Of a stretch of 13,057 bases of DNA, positions 1 through 7,330 are shown in pieces. The translations under genes were made by a program, and so were the position numbers. How positions within the stretch are numbered: position 1 is the first letter of the stretch; each line of letters begins with the position of its first letter. The notes beneath the pieces are model-generated. The model saw only the letters and a program-made list of their open reading frames with translations, had not been told where the DNA came from and did not search any database. This DNA is from an uncultured Lentisphaeria bacterium (GTDB taxonomy: Bacteria > Verrucomicrobiota > Lentisphaeria > JABSQK01 > CAJWLW01), in NCBI GenBank assembly GCA_913042885.1, contig CAJWLW010000108.1, positions 1 through 13,057 on the forward strand, in the 5' to 3' direction.

Positions 1-105
1 AGCGATCTCAAACAACTCGAGTAGGCAGTTTCAGTTCGATATGTCTGCGCCTTTCCAGAGCCCGCGACAAGCCGCCTCTTTGCTTGCATGCGCCGGCGTA
101 TCGAG

Positions 106-1233
106 TCAGAGAATTTCGTCCAGGGCGCTTTCGAGTGTCGCAACCGTGCGGTCGACGTTCTGCAGTTTGTCGAGTCCGAAAAGACCGACGCGGAAAGTCT
201 GGAAATCGGCCGGCTCATCGCATTGCAGCGGCACCCCGGCAGCGATCTGAATGCCCTGTGCCGCGAACTTTTTGCCCGCCTTGATGTCCGGATCGCTGGT
301 ATAGCTGACGACGACCCCGGGCGCCTGAAAGCCTTCGGCCGCGACGCTCTTGAAGCCTGCACCGGTAAGCAGTGCGCGGACCTTTGATCCAAGCTCCGCC
401 TGGGCCGCTTTGACTTTGTCGAAGCCACACACCTGGGTGTCCTGCATGACGTCACGGAAGGTGATCAGCGCGTCTGTCGGCATGGTGGCATGGTAGGCGT
501 GCGCACCGCCCTCATACGCCGCCATGATCTCCAGCCATTTACGCAGATCGCAGGCGAAACTGGTGCTGGTCGTTTCCTCGATGCGCTCACGGGCAAGAGC
601 GCTGAGCATGACCAGGCCGCAGCAAGGCGAGCCGCTCCAGCCTTTCTGCGGGGCGCTGACCAGGATGTCGACGCCGCACGCCTGCATGTCGACCCAGATA
701 GCGCCGGCGGCAATGCAGTCGAGCACAAACATACCGCCGACAGCGTGCACAGCGTCGGCAACGGCGCGGATATAATCGTCCGGCAGGATCATGCCGGAAG
801 CGGTTTCAACGTGCGGCGCAAAGACCAGGTCGGGTCGCTCGGATGCGATCGCCGCGACAACCTCTTCGATCGGCGCCGGGGCGAAGGCGGCGTTGGGACC
901 GTCTTCGATCTGGCGGGCTTTGAGCACCGTGTGGGCAGCCGGGATGTTGCCGGTCTCGAAAATCTGCGTCCAGCGGAAGCTGAACCAGCCGTTGCGGATG
1001 ACCAGGCAATTCCTGCCGGTAGCGAACTGGCGGGCAACCGCTTCCATGCCAAACGTGCCGCTGCCCGGCACGACAACGACGGCCGCGGCGTTGTAGACCT
1101 GGCGCAGGGTCGTCGAGATGTCGTTCATGACACCCTGAAACTGCTGCGACATATGGTTCACAGCGCGGTCGGTGTAGACGACCGAGTATTCGAGCAGACC
1201 TTCGGGATCGACGTTGGGCAACAGGCCGGGCAT
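106..1233 (-). CDS. Class V PLP-dependent aminotransferase (alanine/serine-glyoxylate or 2-aminoethylphosphonate-pyruvate aminotransferase-like)
   Basis: A soluble fold-type I, PLP-dependent transaminase of 375 residues, the usual family length. Counting from the chosen start, the cofactor-phosphate glycine/serine loop is PGSGT (56-60), the HVETASG segment at 141-147 matches the HxETSTG block of alanine-glyoxylate aminotransferases, Asp172 in LDCIAAG should pair with the pyridine nitrogen, and Lys197 in SAPQKGWSG is the expected Schiff-base lysine. The frame extends four codons further to an ATG at 1245, but a GGAGG lies 5 nt before the ATG at 1233 and inside that longer version, so 1233 is the better start. 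The exact amino donor and acceptor (serine, alanine, aminoethylphosphonate or another) cannot be told from sequence alone. It is monocistronic as far as seen: the next gene is on the other strand and the window edge follows its stop. Confidence 0.9.
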   Translation of the reverse strand: MPGLLPNVDPEGLLEYSVVYTDRAVNHMSQQFQGVMNDISTTLRQVYNAAAVVVVPGSGTFGMEAVARQFATGRNCLVIRNGWFSFRWTQIFETGNIPAAHTVLKARQIEDGPNAAFAPAPIEEVVAAIASERPDLVFAPHVETASGMILPDDYIRAVADAVHAVGGMFVLDCIAAGAIWVDMQACGVDILVSAPQKGWSGSPCCGLVMLSALARERIEETTSTSFACDLRKWLEIMAAYEGGAHAYHATMPTDALITFRDVMQDTQVCGFDKVKAAQAELGSKVRALLTGAGFKSVAAEGFQAPGVVVSYTSDPDIKAGKKFAAQGIQIAAGVPLQCDEPADFQTFRVGLFGLDKLQNVDRTVATLESALDEIL

Positions 1234-1238
1234 GGCAA

Positions 1239-1243
1239 CCTCC
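1239..1243 (-). promoter_or_regulatory. Shine-Dalgarno site that fixes the aminotransferase start
   Basis: On the minus strand GGAGG is followed by TTGCC and then ATG (1233-1231). The longer in-frame ATG at 1245 overlaps this site and has no comparable site of its own. Confidence 0.75.
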
Positions 1244-1419
1244 ATTGGGTTCTTTGATTGATTTCCGCGGCCCCCATCTTACCCCGCAACTACCAGTCGT
1301 GCAAGATGCGCTGTCCAGGACAGGGCGGCCGGCGGCGAAATCGATGCTCTGGCAATAGCGCCGCACAAAATGTATGTTTGCCACCTCACTGACGGTATTT
1401 TCTCCAGGCGTTCAAGTCA

Positions 1420-1972
1420 CTGAAACCCCACCACCCATGGACGGACAGCGACAGAAAATTTGTCGCGCCGAACTTCACGCTCGTCGAGTTGCTCGTCGTT
1501 CTCGTTGTCATCGCCATCCTGATGTCGCTGCTCATGGGCGCCTTGAAGAATGCCAGGGAAACCGCCAAGACCGTCGAGTGCATGGCGCGCCTGCGTTCGT
1601 TTCACCAGTGGCAGCACCTCTACCGCGTCGATAACGACATGTGGTTCGTTGTGAACCGTACATGGGGACCGGGCCTAGAAGGGCCCGACATTCCGAACCC
1701 CGAGTCACCCCAGCATTACGATACGTTCGTAAACGCCCTGAAGACCTATATGGGTGAAAAAGACTGTCCGTCCCGCCGCGCCCGCCCCGGCGGCGCACTT
1801 TCTGATCGGCGAGATAAAGGGTGTCGACTCGCGGATCGGCTATTTCGACGATTCGAGCCAGCCAATATATCCGCACGCCGGCCAGACCAACGTCCTGATG
1901 GTCGACGGTAACGTCGAACGCTACCACTATCCGCTGGTCGATCACCTGAACAACGGATTCAGGTTCCGATAA
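1420..1972 (+). pseudogene. Prepilin-like H-X9-DG protein, frameshifted
   Basis: Type II secretion/type IV pilin-like protein with an N-terminal cleavage and methylation motif (NFTLVELLVVLVVIAIL, codons at 1471-1521) followed by the hydrophobic helix and an ARETAKTVECMARL segment, as in the large prepilin-like families of Lentisphaerota and Planctomycetota. The C-terminal signature, His followed by nine residues and Asp-Gly (HAGQTNVLMVDG), is present but in another frame. The reading frame passes from frame 1 to frame 2 at roughly 1750-1800, near a GAAAAAGA run, which equals one extra base. The 5' end is also odd. The frame is open from 1393 but contains only a CTG (1420) or a TTG inside the helix (1489), while the ATG at 1437 is in a different frame and has no ribosome binding site. 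The last codon before the TAA at 1970-1972 is Arg. It is either a real pseudogene or holds one or two sequencing errors. Confidence 0.75.
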
Positions 1973-2075
1973 AAAGGCCTGGAAGACTGGTGCCGAACGT
2001 ACCGGCGCGCGCTGGCCGGCGCGCTGGTCATCGCGGCAGAACCGCTGGTGCCGGAGACGGCCGAACAGAACCGCA

Positions 2076-2969
2076 TCAGGCGTGTACGAGAAAATCGCGG
2101 GACGCGATGAAGCCGCGCTTCTCGCCCTCTTCGGTACCGTTGAAGTTCATGTCTTCCAGTTCGATGCTGATGCGGCCGCCATAACCGGCATTTGCCAGGA
2201 TGCCCAGCAACTTACCCCAGCGCGTGCAGCCGTGACCGGGAATCGTGTATCGCCAATACGTCTCCCCGAACGATATCGACGGCGGCGCAACAGCCGTCTG
2301 CAGGGTGCCGTATTCGTAGAGATTCTCACCCAGGATTTCGGTGTCCTTGCCATGCACATGAAATGATGCCGAGACGAACTCCTCGAGGAACCGGACCGGG
2401 TCAATGCCCATGCGGATCAGATGTGACGGATCGAAATTGACACCGAGATTCGCCGCACCGGTTCCTTCGATGATGGTGCGGTAGCCTTCGGGTGTGCATG
2501 CAAGCACCGGGAAATTCGGCGCCGGCCCCGGCCAGCCCTCGAGCACGATTTTCGCACCGCCGCCGGGCAATCCGGCGATCTGCTCACACAACCGGCCGTA
2601 GCCGGCGATGGCGTGATCCATAGCTGTCTGGCGATTCTCTGCAGCATCGTCACCGAACGGGCACACGAAAAACACCCGGGCCCCGTATTCGTATACAGAC
2701 TTCACGTAGTCGACACACCTGTCGACTGCAGCAGTGCGACGAGCACTGTCTACGGCTGCCAGCTCACTCCATGGCTCCGGCAGATCAACGGTACCTAAAG
2801 CGACGCCGGCATCGGACAGTGCCTTGATCTGCTCCGGTGCCCAGGCGCCGGTGTCGACGCATTCGAAGCCGTTTTCCTTGGCAAACGCTGCCAGGTCACC
2901 GATATCGGACATCCACTTACAGTTGCAGCGAATGCCGATTGGAATCGAGCCGGTAGTTGTTTTGGCCAT
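2076..2969 (-). CDS. Sugar phosphate isomerase/epimerase-like TIM-barrel protein (xylose isomerase-like, AP endonuclease family 2 fold)
   Basis: A 297-residue cytoplasmic protein of the xylose isomerase-like TIM-barrel superfamily, whose members isomerise or epimerise sugars, inosose or hydroxypyruvate with a divalent metal. The expected metal and catalytic positions are present: Glu144 in VLEGWPGP, Asp180 and His183 in GVNFDPSHL, His204 and His206 in FHVHGKD, and Glu270 in ISIELED. The start at 2969 is preceded by GGGAG eight nt upstream. An in-frame ATG at 2993 would add MLNQGVLI and lacks this spacing, and the same frame stays open to 3668 without family similarity. Such genes are common in sugar- and inositol-degrading loci of PVC bacteria. 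Here the immediate neighbours are a gene fragment and a glycosyltransferase, so context does not name the substrate. Confidence 0.85.
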   Translation of the reverse strand: MAKTTTGSIPIGIRCNCKWMSDIGDLAAFAKENGFECVDTGAWAPEQIKALSDAGVALGTVDLPEPWSELAAVDSARRTAAVDRCVDYVKSVYEYGARVFFVCPFGDDAAENRQTAMDHAIAGYGRLCEQIAGLPGGGAKIVLEGWPGPAPNFPVLACTPEGYRTIIEGTGAANLGVNFDPSHLIRMGIDPVRFLEEFVSASFHVHGKDTEILGENLYEYGTLQTAVAPPSISFGETYWRYTIPGHGCTRWGKLLGILANAGYGGRISIELEDMNFNGTEEGEKRGFIASRDFLVHA

Positions 2970-3018
2970 AATCAAAACTCCCTGGTTGAGCATAAATCGG
3001 TAAAGCAGGATAAGAACA

Positions 3019-3267
3019 TTAGAGCCGGTCGTAATCGGGATGGCAGGTGGTGCGCAAAACAATATACGCATCCGGATTGGCTTCAAGGATGAGTTTGGCT
3101 TCCGCCTCGACTTCACCCCAGGTCGATCCGCGCTTTCGCGTCTGCCAGCCGCTGTCGATCCACCAGAAACAAAGCTGAATGCCCGCCACAACCGTTGTCG
3201 TTCCGTGGCATTTGTACAATAGCACGGTGCCGCCGCGGAGTTGATTCCGGTGTAACGTTGATTGCAC
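3019..3267 (-). pseudogene. Fragment resembling the start of a TIM-barrel glycoside hydrolase
   Basis: An 82-codon frame whose second half reads like coding sequence. FWWIDSGW is followed by a WGEVEAEAKLILEANPDAYI segment, a pattern seen near the first strands of GH42/beta-galactosidase-like proteins of Lentisphaerota and related phyla, where a Trp-rich strand precedes a helix ending in (A/E)NPDAY and a buried strand (IVLR). A stop follows at 3019 right after RTTCHPDYDRL, so any such protein is cut off within its first domain. The first 30 or so codons do not look protein-like. No ribosome binding site is evident. This assignment rests on pattern memory and is tentative. It fills most of the 310-bp gap between the isomerase-like gene and the glycosyltransferase gene. 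Confidence 0.35.
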
Positions 3268-3279
3268 GAACCCTGCCAG

Positions 3280-4506
3280 TCATGGACTCGCCAGCATGTT
3301 CCGATAGTGATCTTCGAGATTGCAGGCGACCGCGCGCCAGCTGAAATTCTCCACAGCCCTTCGGCGGGCAGCGGCACCGAGATTCTGCCGGAGGTCCGGA
3401 AATTCAAGCACTTTGACGATGGCGGCGGCAAACGCGGCGATATCGCCCGGTTCAGCGTACAGCCCGGTATCACCGAGGATTTCCCGGTCGGCGGCACGGT
3501 CGAAGCTGACGGTAGGCAGCCCCATCGCCATGTAGTTGAACAATTTGCCATTGCCCTCGGTCTCGCCGATCTTCGGACTGACAGCAAGGTCGCCCAGGGC
3601 AAGGTATTCGGGGGCGCGGCCATACTCGACGCGCCCCGTGAAAGTGCAATTGCGAAGCACTCCCGCACTCTCGACCATGGCGCGGTAGCGCTCGACGTTG
3701 GGATACCCCATGATCAGATAGTGGTGGTCGTCGCGGGTCTTGAGCGCCAGCGCCGCGGCCTCTATCAGGAGCTCGATCCCCTGGTGCGGCATGAGCAGTC
3801 CGAGGAAGACGACGACATGCTTGCCGGCGGGAAGCTGCAGCTCACGCCTCAGCTCCGGGCTGCCCGGGCGAGGCGAAAAAACGTCCGTGTCGACGCCGTC
3901 CATAACGACGCCGACCTCCCGCGGCGGCGGCAACAGATTCCCGTCGACGGAGTTGGCCAGCCTTCCGCTGGAAGCTATCACAGCGTCAGCGTGGCGGACG
4001 ATCCAGCGCTCCGTTGTGGCAATCATAGGGCGAAGCAACTTCTTCACTCCGGAAAAAAAACCTTTCTCTGTGAGCTCGTCGACGAACCCGCCCTGCATGT
4101 CGAGAAGTACCGGGCAGCCTGTGAAAGGACGGCAAAGAAGCCCGATAAAAGCGCCTTCGTGGATGTGGCCGTGGACGATATCGAAATGCTCGGCTCGCAA
4201 GGCACGCAAGGTGGTCACAAACAAGAGCAGATCGATGAAAATCCGTTGCAGGGACGCACCCGTCTGCTCGGCCCCGTACCATGGTACGCGCAGGGATCGG
4301 TAGACCCGGAATCCATCCGGGTCACGACCGCAATGATAGGCGGCGAACACAACGTTGTGGCCGCGCTCGCGCAATGCCCGGGCCTGCTCGAAGACGTGGA
4401 CCGAAAAACCACGGTCGACAAAGAACGGGTTCGGCGCCACCATCAGCACGTTCAGTGTAGCGGCCGCGGTGCCCGGGCTGTAGTCTTCGCCATCGCGGAT
4501 GCTCAT
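3280..4506 (-). CDS. Glycosyltransferase family 4 (GT-B fold)
   Basis: A 408-residue retaining GT-B glycosyltransferase of the GT4 type. It transfers a sugar from a nucleotide donor to a growing glycan or lipid-linked acceptor at the inner face of the cytoplasmic membrane. The N-terminal Rossmann domain shows VLMVAPNPFFVDRGFSVHVF (20-39) and RALRERGHNV (42-51), typical of the acceptor domain. The C-terminal donor domain has VVVFLGLLMPHQGIELLIEA (231-250) and the donor loop GETEGNGKLFNYMAMGLPTV (314-333), where the EX7E motif has its second acidic position replaced by Asn, a common variant. The ATG overlaps the stop of the upstream membrane protein gene as ATGA (4503-4506), so translation is probably coupled. 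A run of eight T on the coding strand (inside the EKGFFSG codons) is a potential slippage site. The donor and acceptor sugars are unknown. Confidence 0.9.
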   Translation of the reverse strand: MSIRDGEDYSPGTAAATLNVLMVAPNPFFVDRGFSVHVFEQARALRERGHNVVFAAYHCGRDPDGFRVYRSLRVPWYGAEQTGASLQRIFIDLLLFVTTLRALRAEHFDIVHGHIHEGAFIGLLCRPFTGCPVLLDMQGGFVDELTEKGFFSGVKKLLRPMIATTERWIVRHADAVIASSGRLANSVDGNLLPPPREVGVVMDGVDTDVFSPRPGSPELRRELQLPAGKHVVVFLGLLMPHQGIELLIEAAALALKTRDDHHYLIMGYPNVERYRAMVESAGVLRNCTFTGRVEYGRAPEYLALGDLAVSPKIGETEGNGKLFNYMAMGLPTVSFDRAADREILGDTGLYAEPGDIAAFAAAIVKVLEFPDLRQNLGAAARRRAVENFSWRAVACNLEDHYRNMLASP

Positions 4507-5516
4507 TGTGGCTCTCGCAGCCGGGGTTCGTCGGGTTTGCCTTGACGGCAGCCGCAAAGCCAAAGGATGACGATACCAATAGTCCCGTCGAGCAGGATGA
4601 TCGAGACCAGTCCTAGGCGCACGCACAACGTCGTCGCGATCGCCTGGCCGGCAGGCATTCCGGCCAAGACCATGAGACCAGCCCAGGACACATCGCTGGT
4701 ACCCACGGCAAAGGGGCCGTGGATAGGGAGAATGCTGATGACGGCGGCGGCAACACCGACAGCCGCGCATTGAGCGACAGTCAGTGGGGAGCCGAATGCC
4801 ATCTGCATGAGTGTATTGAGGACGGCCATTGTACCCCAGATCAGACACCCTAAGAATAGGGAATACAGACACGGTCGCCAGCCATCTAGCCTTGTGAAAC
4901 CGGCGTGGGCCGCGCGAGCATGGCGTCCCAGCCAGGTGTCGCTGAAAGTGGGATTTGCCCTGACCATCCACGCAGAGAACATGAGCACCCCGGCCAACAG
5001 CACGGTCGACAGCCCGATCAACCCCCACTGGAGCACATCGAAGTGCTGCGTGAGGGGGACGAGACTGTTGGCGCAAAAGAACAGCAGCGACAGGGCGAGC
5101 AAGTCCGTCACCCGCAACAGAATCCAAACCGGAGCGATGCCGGCAATACTGCCGGTGAACTTGAACTTGCTGAGCAGTGCCAGAAAAGTGATCTCCCCGG
5201 AACGGAAAGGAAGCACGAAGTTGAGGAATCGAAACATGGCGAAACTGGCGTACAGTTCCAGCCGGCGACCCGGTGCCGGGAAGAAGCGGTAGAACCGGAT
5301 CGTTCGCAGGCCAGTCATTGCCAGGCCCGCGACCACCGCGACAGCAAGAATTCCGACATCCACCTGGTTGGCAACGCGGCAGAGATCGCCGAGGCTGACA
5401 TCCCGGACCATGACAAGGAAAATCCCGATGCCGACGACGAGGAGAACCAAAGCGACGGCATGCGCTGTCCGGCGACCGCTGGGAGAACGCTGCGGGATGT
5501 TCTGTAAATTCTGCAC
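4503..5516 (-). CDS. Multi-pass membrane protein, lysylphosphatidylglycerol synthase transmembrane/UPF0104 (AglD-like flippase) family
   Basis: A 337-residue integral inner-membrane protein with about seven or eight hydrophobic segments, for example VALVLLVVGIGIFLVMV near residue 25, ILAVAVVAGLAMTG, LLALSLLFFCANSLV, LIGLSTVLLAGVLMFSAW, CLIWGTMAVLNTLM, AQCAAVGVAAAVISILP and VSIILLDGTIGIVILWL near the C-terminus. The segment RFLNFVLPFRSGEITFLALL matches the conserved R/P/G-rich block (usually RxxNxxLPxRxGE) of this family, which includes the MprF flippase domain and proteins beside glycosyltransferases that may move glycolipids. The start is a GTG at 5516 without a clear ribosome binding site; an in-frame stop lies about 75 nt upstream, so the true start cannot be much earlier. 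It is cotranscribed with the GT4 gene, and the pair may make and translocate one lipid-linked sugar. Confidence 0.85.
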   Translation of the reverse strand: MQNLQNIPQRSPSGRRTAHAVALVLLVVGIGIFLVMVRDVSLGDLCRVANQVDVGILAVAVVAGLAMTGLRTIRFYRFFPAPGRRLELYASFAMFRFLNFVLPFRSGEITFLALLSKFKFTGSIAGIAPVWILLRVTDLLALSLLFFCANSLVPLTQHFDVLQWGLIGLSTVLLAGVLMFSAWMVRANPTFSDTWLGRHARAAHAGFTRLDGWRPCLYSLFLGCLIWGTMAVLNTLMQMAFGSPLTVAQCAAVGVAAAVISILPIHGPFAVGTSDVSWAGLMVLAGMPAGQAIATTLCVRLGLVSIILLDGTIGIVILWLCGCRQGKPDEPRLREPQ

Positions 5517-5580
5517 GGGATAGCTTGCGATGGGAGGGCCGAACCACTTGGACAGGCGTCCGATATATCTCGGTCAACGA

Positions 5581-5940
5581 GCGGTTTTTAACGTAACCGA
5601 CAGTACCAGGTTTTCAACGCCATATGGTTTGCCATGGAAACCGCCAACGGCCGCGAACAACCCTTGCATCGGTGGCTATGGGTACCACCGGGCGACAGCG
5701 GCATGGCGGTGCTGCAGGATGCGGTATTCGCAGGTGATTGTCTGGATGGGCGTCTGCGATTGAACCTGGTACGCTCGAGCACCATGCGGATTGCACGAAC
5801 CGTGGCTGCCTCACGCAGCCGACCCGCAACACCGCACGGATCAGGGCGTGCATCGCATGCGACTGTGGTTCCTGCCGGATGTCGAACTCAATGTTGACCG
5901 GTTGGCGCAGATGACCGCGACGTTCCTCGAGCCCTGTTCA
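5581..5940 (+). pseudogene. Decayed C-terminal part of a GH38-like alpha-mannosidase
   Basis: Three pieces in two frames line up with the C-terminal beta domain of family 38 alpha-mannosidases. The first, around 5581-5625 in frame 1, reads AVFNVTDSTRFSTPYG, where the family has a strand ending in (T/I)PFG. The second, about 5625-5790 in frame 3, reads ETANGREQPLHRWLWV, then DSGMAVLQDAVFAGD and GRLRLNLVRSS; compare the usual PAHRWVDVSDGDYGVALLND and LRLTLLRSP. The third, 5791-5940 in frame 1, reads ADPQHRTDQGVHRMRLWFLP; compare DPxxDxGxHRFxYALxPH. The frame therefore changes twice, by one net base each way. No catalytic domain is present upstream, because the flippase gene starts on the other strand at 5516. 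This explains most of the 477-bp gap between the flippase and SurA-like genes. The family match is from memory of the consensus, not from a search. Confidence 0.6.
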
Positions 5941-5993
5941 GTGCTCCGAGTTTCAGCACAAGCCCCTGTATCTCTTCCTATCTGTATTCCGCA

Positions 5994-7076
5994 TCACTTC
6001 ATCTCGATCACTGCAGCACCCTTGAGCGCATCGATGAGCCGTACCAGTTTCTCTTCGCGCTTCTGCTTGGAGATCAGCAGACGCACGAGCCGCTCAGTCG
6101 CTTTCTGGCCGCGCTTTTCTATTTGCGGCTGGTAGCGCTCCGGATGGGCCGCGATATGAGCCGCCACATCGGCATTGGCAACCTCGGATATCTTGGCGCC
6201 GGTGCCTATGAACTGCGCCGTGTACCGCGTGATGATCATCGAACGGATTCTCCGTTCGATCCCTTCATCGAAATCCGCTTCCTTCCAGGGCGGCACATGG
6301 TCCGGCTCAATCGCGACCGTTTTCGCGGTCTCGGTAGCGGCGATGACGTGCGACGTCAACGTCCTGCTGAAGCCGCCTTCGCTGACAAACTGCGGAATCT
6401 CGACCGTCTCCGCGCCTGCCGATGCCGTGGCGTTCCTTCCGATGCTCTGGGCCAGCGACCAAAGCGACATCTCAACCGCGCCAACCACCAACGGCTGCTC
6501 GAACGAAGCCTGTACCGCTTCGACGTCACCGACATCCACACCGGAGGCTCGCAGAATGGCAATCATCTCTTCCCAGACCGCGGCGCGTTCGTCGGCCGGT
6601 GGGCTGGACTTTGCAGACTTCGCAGCGGCCGCCGCTGTGATCCGCCGTGACATGAAGGACATCTCGAGGTCGCTCGCCATCTTGCTTATCCAGGAATCGC
6701 GCGCGGCAGCACGGTCTCCGGGCACCTCGGGCAAGTCGAGTTCACCGCTTTGCCTGGCCATTCTTTCGTACACGCCCGCCATCACAACAATCTCGGCGGT
6801 TGTCGCCTGGCGCCTGAAATTCCGGCGCAGCCGCTCCATCTCCGCACCTTCGTGCAGGCCCTGTTCGGCGGCGGCCTGGTAGAGGATTCCATTGCCGATG
6901 GCTGATTCGATATGCTTCCGGGCCATATCCGATTCACGGTCAGCGACCATGGTTTTCAACACTTTCACCGGCATCCCGTTAACCGTTGCCACAGTCACGT
7001 ACCGATGGCTGGGTTGTTGTCCGCAGATGTTGAGGATGCTGAACGAACAGCTCAACAGGATGAGGCGCAAGGCCAT
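5994..7076 (-). CDS. Exported SurA N-terminal-like chaperone without a parvulin domain
   Basis: A 360-residue protein with an N-terminal export signal (MALRLILLSCSFSILNICG). The Cys at 18 (LNIC-G) is a poor lipobox, so a lipoprotein is possible but not certain. After it, VTVATVNGMPV matches the ATVNGxPI strand that begins SurA/PpiC/trigger-factor-like periplasmic chaperones, followed by a long helical region rich in Arg, Glu and Ala. It ends with KQKREEKLVRLIDALKGAAV and IEMK, like the helix and strand that close SurA N domains (xxLxxLRxxAxVEI). None of the parvulin peptidyl-prolyl isomerase motifs is visible, so it is probably a holdase-type envelope chaperone, perhaps for secreted or outer-membrane proteins. 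GGAGG lies 10 nt and GGAG 3 nt before the ATG. It is divergent from the FemAB gene and convergent with the mannosidase remnant. Confidence 0.6.
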   Translation of the reverse strand: MALRLILLSCSFSILNICGQQPSHRYVTVATVNGMPVKVLKTMVADRESDMARKHIESAIGNGILYQAAAEQGLHEGAEMERLRRNFRRQATTAEIVVMAGVYERMARQSGELDLPEVPGDRAAARDSWISKMASDLEMSFMSRRITAAAAAKSAKSSPPADERAAVWEEMIAILRASGVDVGDVEAVQASFEQPLVVGAVEMSLWSLAQSIGRNATASAGAETVEIPQFVSEGGFSRTLTSHVIAATETAKTVAIEPDHVPPWKEADFDEGIERRIRSMIITRYTAQFIGTGAKISEVANADVAAHIAAHPERYQPQIEKRGQKATERLVRLLISKQKREEKLVRLIDALKGAAVIEMK

Positions 7077-7223
7077 TGTCTCCGGTCCTCCGAGATCGCA
7101 CCGTTAATTACGTGAATTCAAGTGATTCCATAAGACGCTTACTGGCAGTACAAATGCCGGCCCGAGGCGCCGGACACCGAACACTTCGCTGCACTTCTTC
7201 CCTTTCCGCTCACAGCCGATACA

Positions 7224-7257
7224 GTAAACGATCACCGGCAGTTTACACAGTGCCGGT
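7224..7257. promoter_or_regulatory. Interleaved inverted repeats able to form an H-type pseudoknot
   Basis: Two inverted repeats interlock: GTAAAC (7224-7229) with GTTTAC (7241-7246), and ACCGGCA (7234-7240) with TGCCGGT (7251-7257). In RNA this is the A-B-A'-B' order of an H-type pseudoknot with stems of 6 and 7 bp, crossing loops of 4 and 4 nt and no gap between the stems. In DNA the GTAAAC-N11-GTTTAC dyad would suit a dimeric regulator. It lies between divergent genes and could serve either. Confidence 0.4.
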
Positions 7258-7260
7258 TCG

Positions 7261-7280
7261 GGTGCGACTCAAGAGTCGCA
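7261..7280. promoter_or_regulatory. Perfect 20-bp palindrome (9-2-9), candidate operator
   Basis: GTGCGACTC and GAGTCGCAC flank a two-base AA centre. There is no T-run after it on either strand, so a rho-independent terminator is unlikely. It sits 15 bp before the sigma-54-like promoter of the FemAB gene and could be a regulator binding site, or a hairpin if transcribed. Confidence 0.5.
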
Positions 7281-7294
7281 CAATGTCATGGATG

Positions 7295-7310
7295 GCGGCC
7301 TGACAATTGC
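7295..7310 (+). promoter_or_regulatory. Candidate sigma-54 (-24/-12) promoter for the FemAB gene
   Basis: The 16 bases CGGCCTGACAATTGCA match the consensus TGGCACG-N4-TTGCW at the key GG, the next C, the G ending the first block, and the whole TTGCA. GG and GC have the required 10-bp spacing. Transcription would start near 7321, leaving a leader of about 10 nt before the ATG at 7331. XrtA/PEP-CTERM loci in other bacteria are known to be controlled by the NtrC-type regulator PrsR with RpoN, so the site fits the gene it precedes. GG-N10-GC alone is a common chance match. Confidence 0.4.
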
Positions 7311-7330
7311 AGTGTGACCGGATCATACAC

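Noticed and set aside
1..24. Possible C-terminus of a plus-strand gene entering from the left (SDLKQLE then stop)
   Set aside because: Seven codons are too few to support a gene; nothing else in 1-105 is recognisable.
490..1257. A 255-codon plus-strand frame antisense to the aminotransferase gene
   Set aside because: The minus strand carries all the PLP-enzyme motifs; the plus frame is low-complexity Asp/Gly/His/Arg and has no domain.
1973..2110. Possible coding remnant after the prepilin stop (reads LEDWCRTYRRALAGALVIAA in frame 2)
   Set aside because: It looks protein-like over about 40 residues, but I could not place it in a family, it has no start codon of its own and it overlaps the end of the isomerase-like gene.
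3262..4545. A 427-codon plus-strand frame antisense to the glycosyltransferase gene
   Set aside because: It mirrors the codon structure of the GT4 gene, has no recognisable motif, and is expected in GC-rich DNA.
3280..5577. A 765-codon minus-strand frame that would fuse the glycosyltransferase to an N-terminal extension
   Set aside because: Its first 357 codons are Arg/Pro/Ser-rich and overlap the flippase gene, which has clear transmembrane segments in another frame. The GT4 protein begins normally at 4506 with an ATGA overlap.
3260..5801. GATTGCACGAACC found at 3260-3272 and 5789-5801, as possible flanking direct repeats of an element
   Set aside because: A single 13-bp match in 13 kb is about what chance gives, and the stretch between holds ordinary genes without transposase or terminal inverted repeats.
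7134..7330. tRNA or T-arm-like GGTTCGGGTGCGACTC near the palindrome
   Set aside because: No acceptor stem, D-arm or anticodon arm can be drawn around it.
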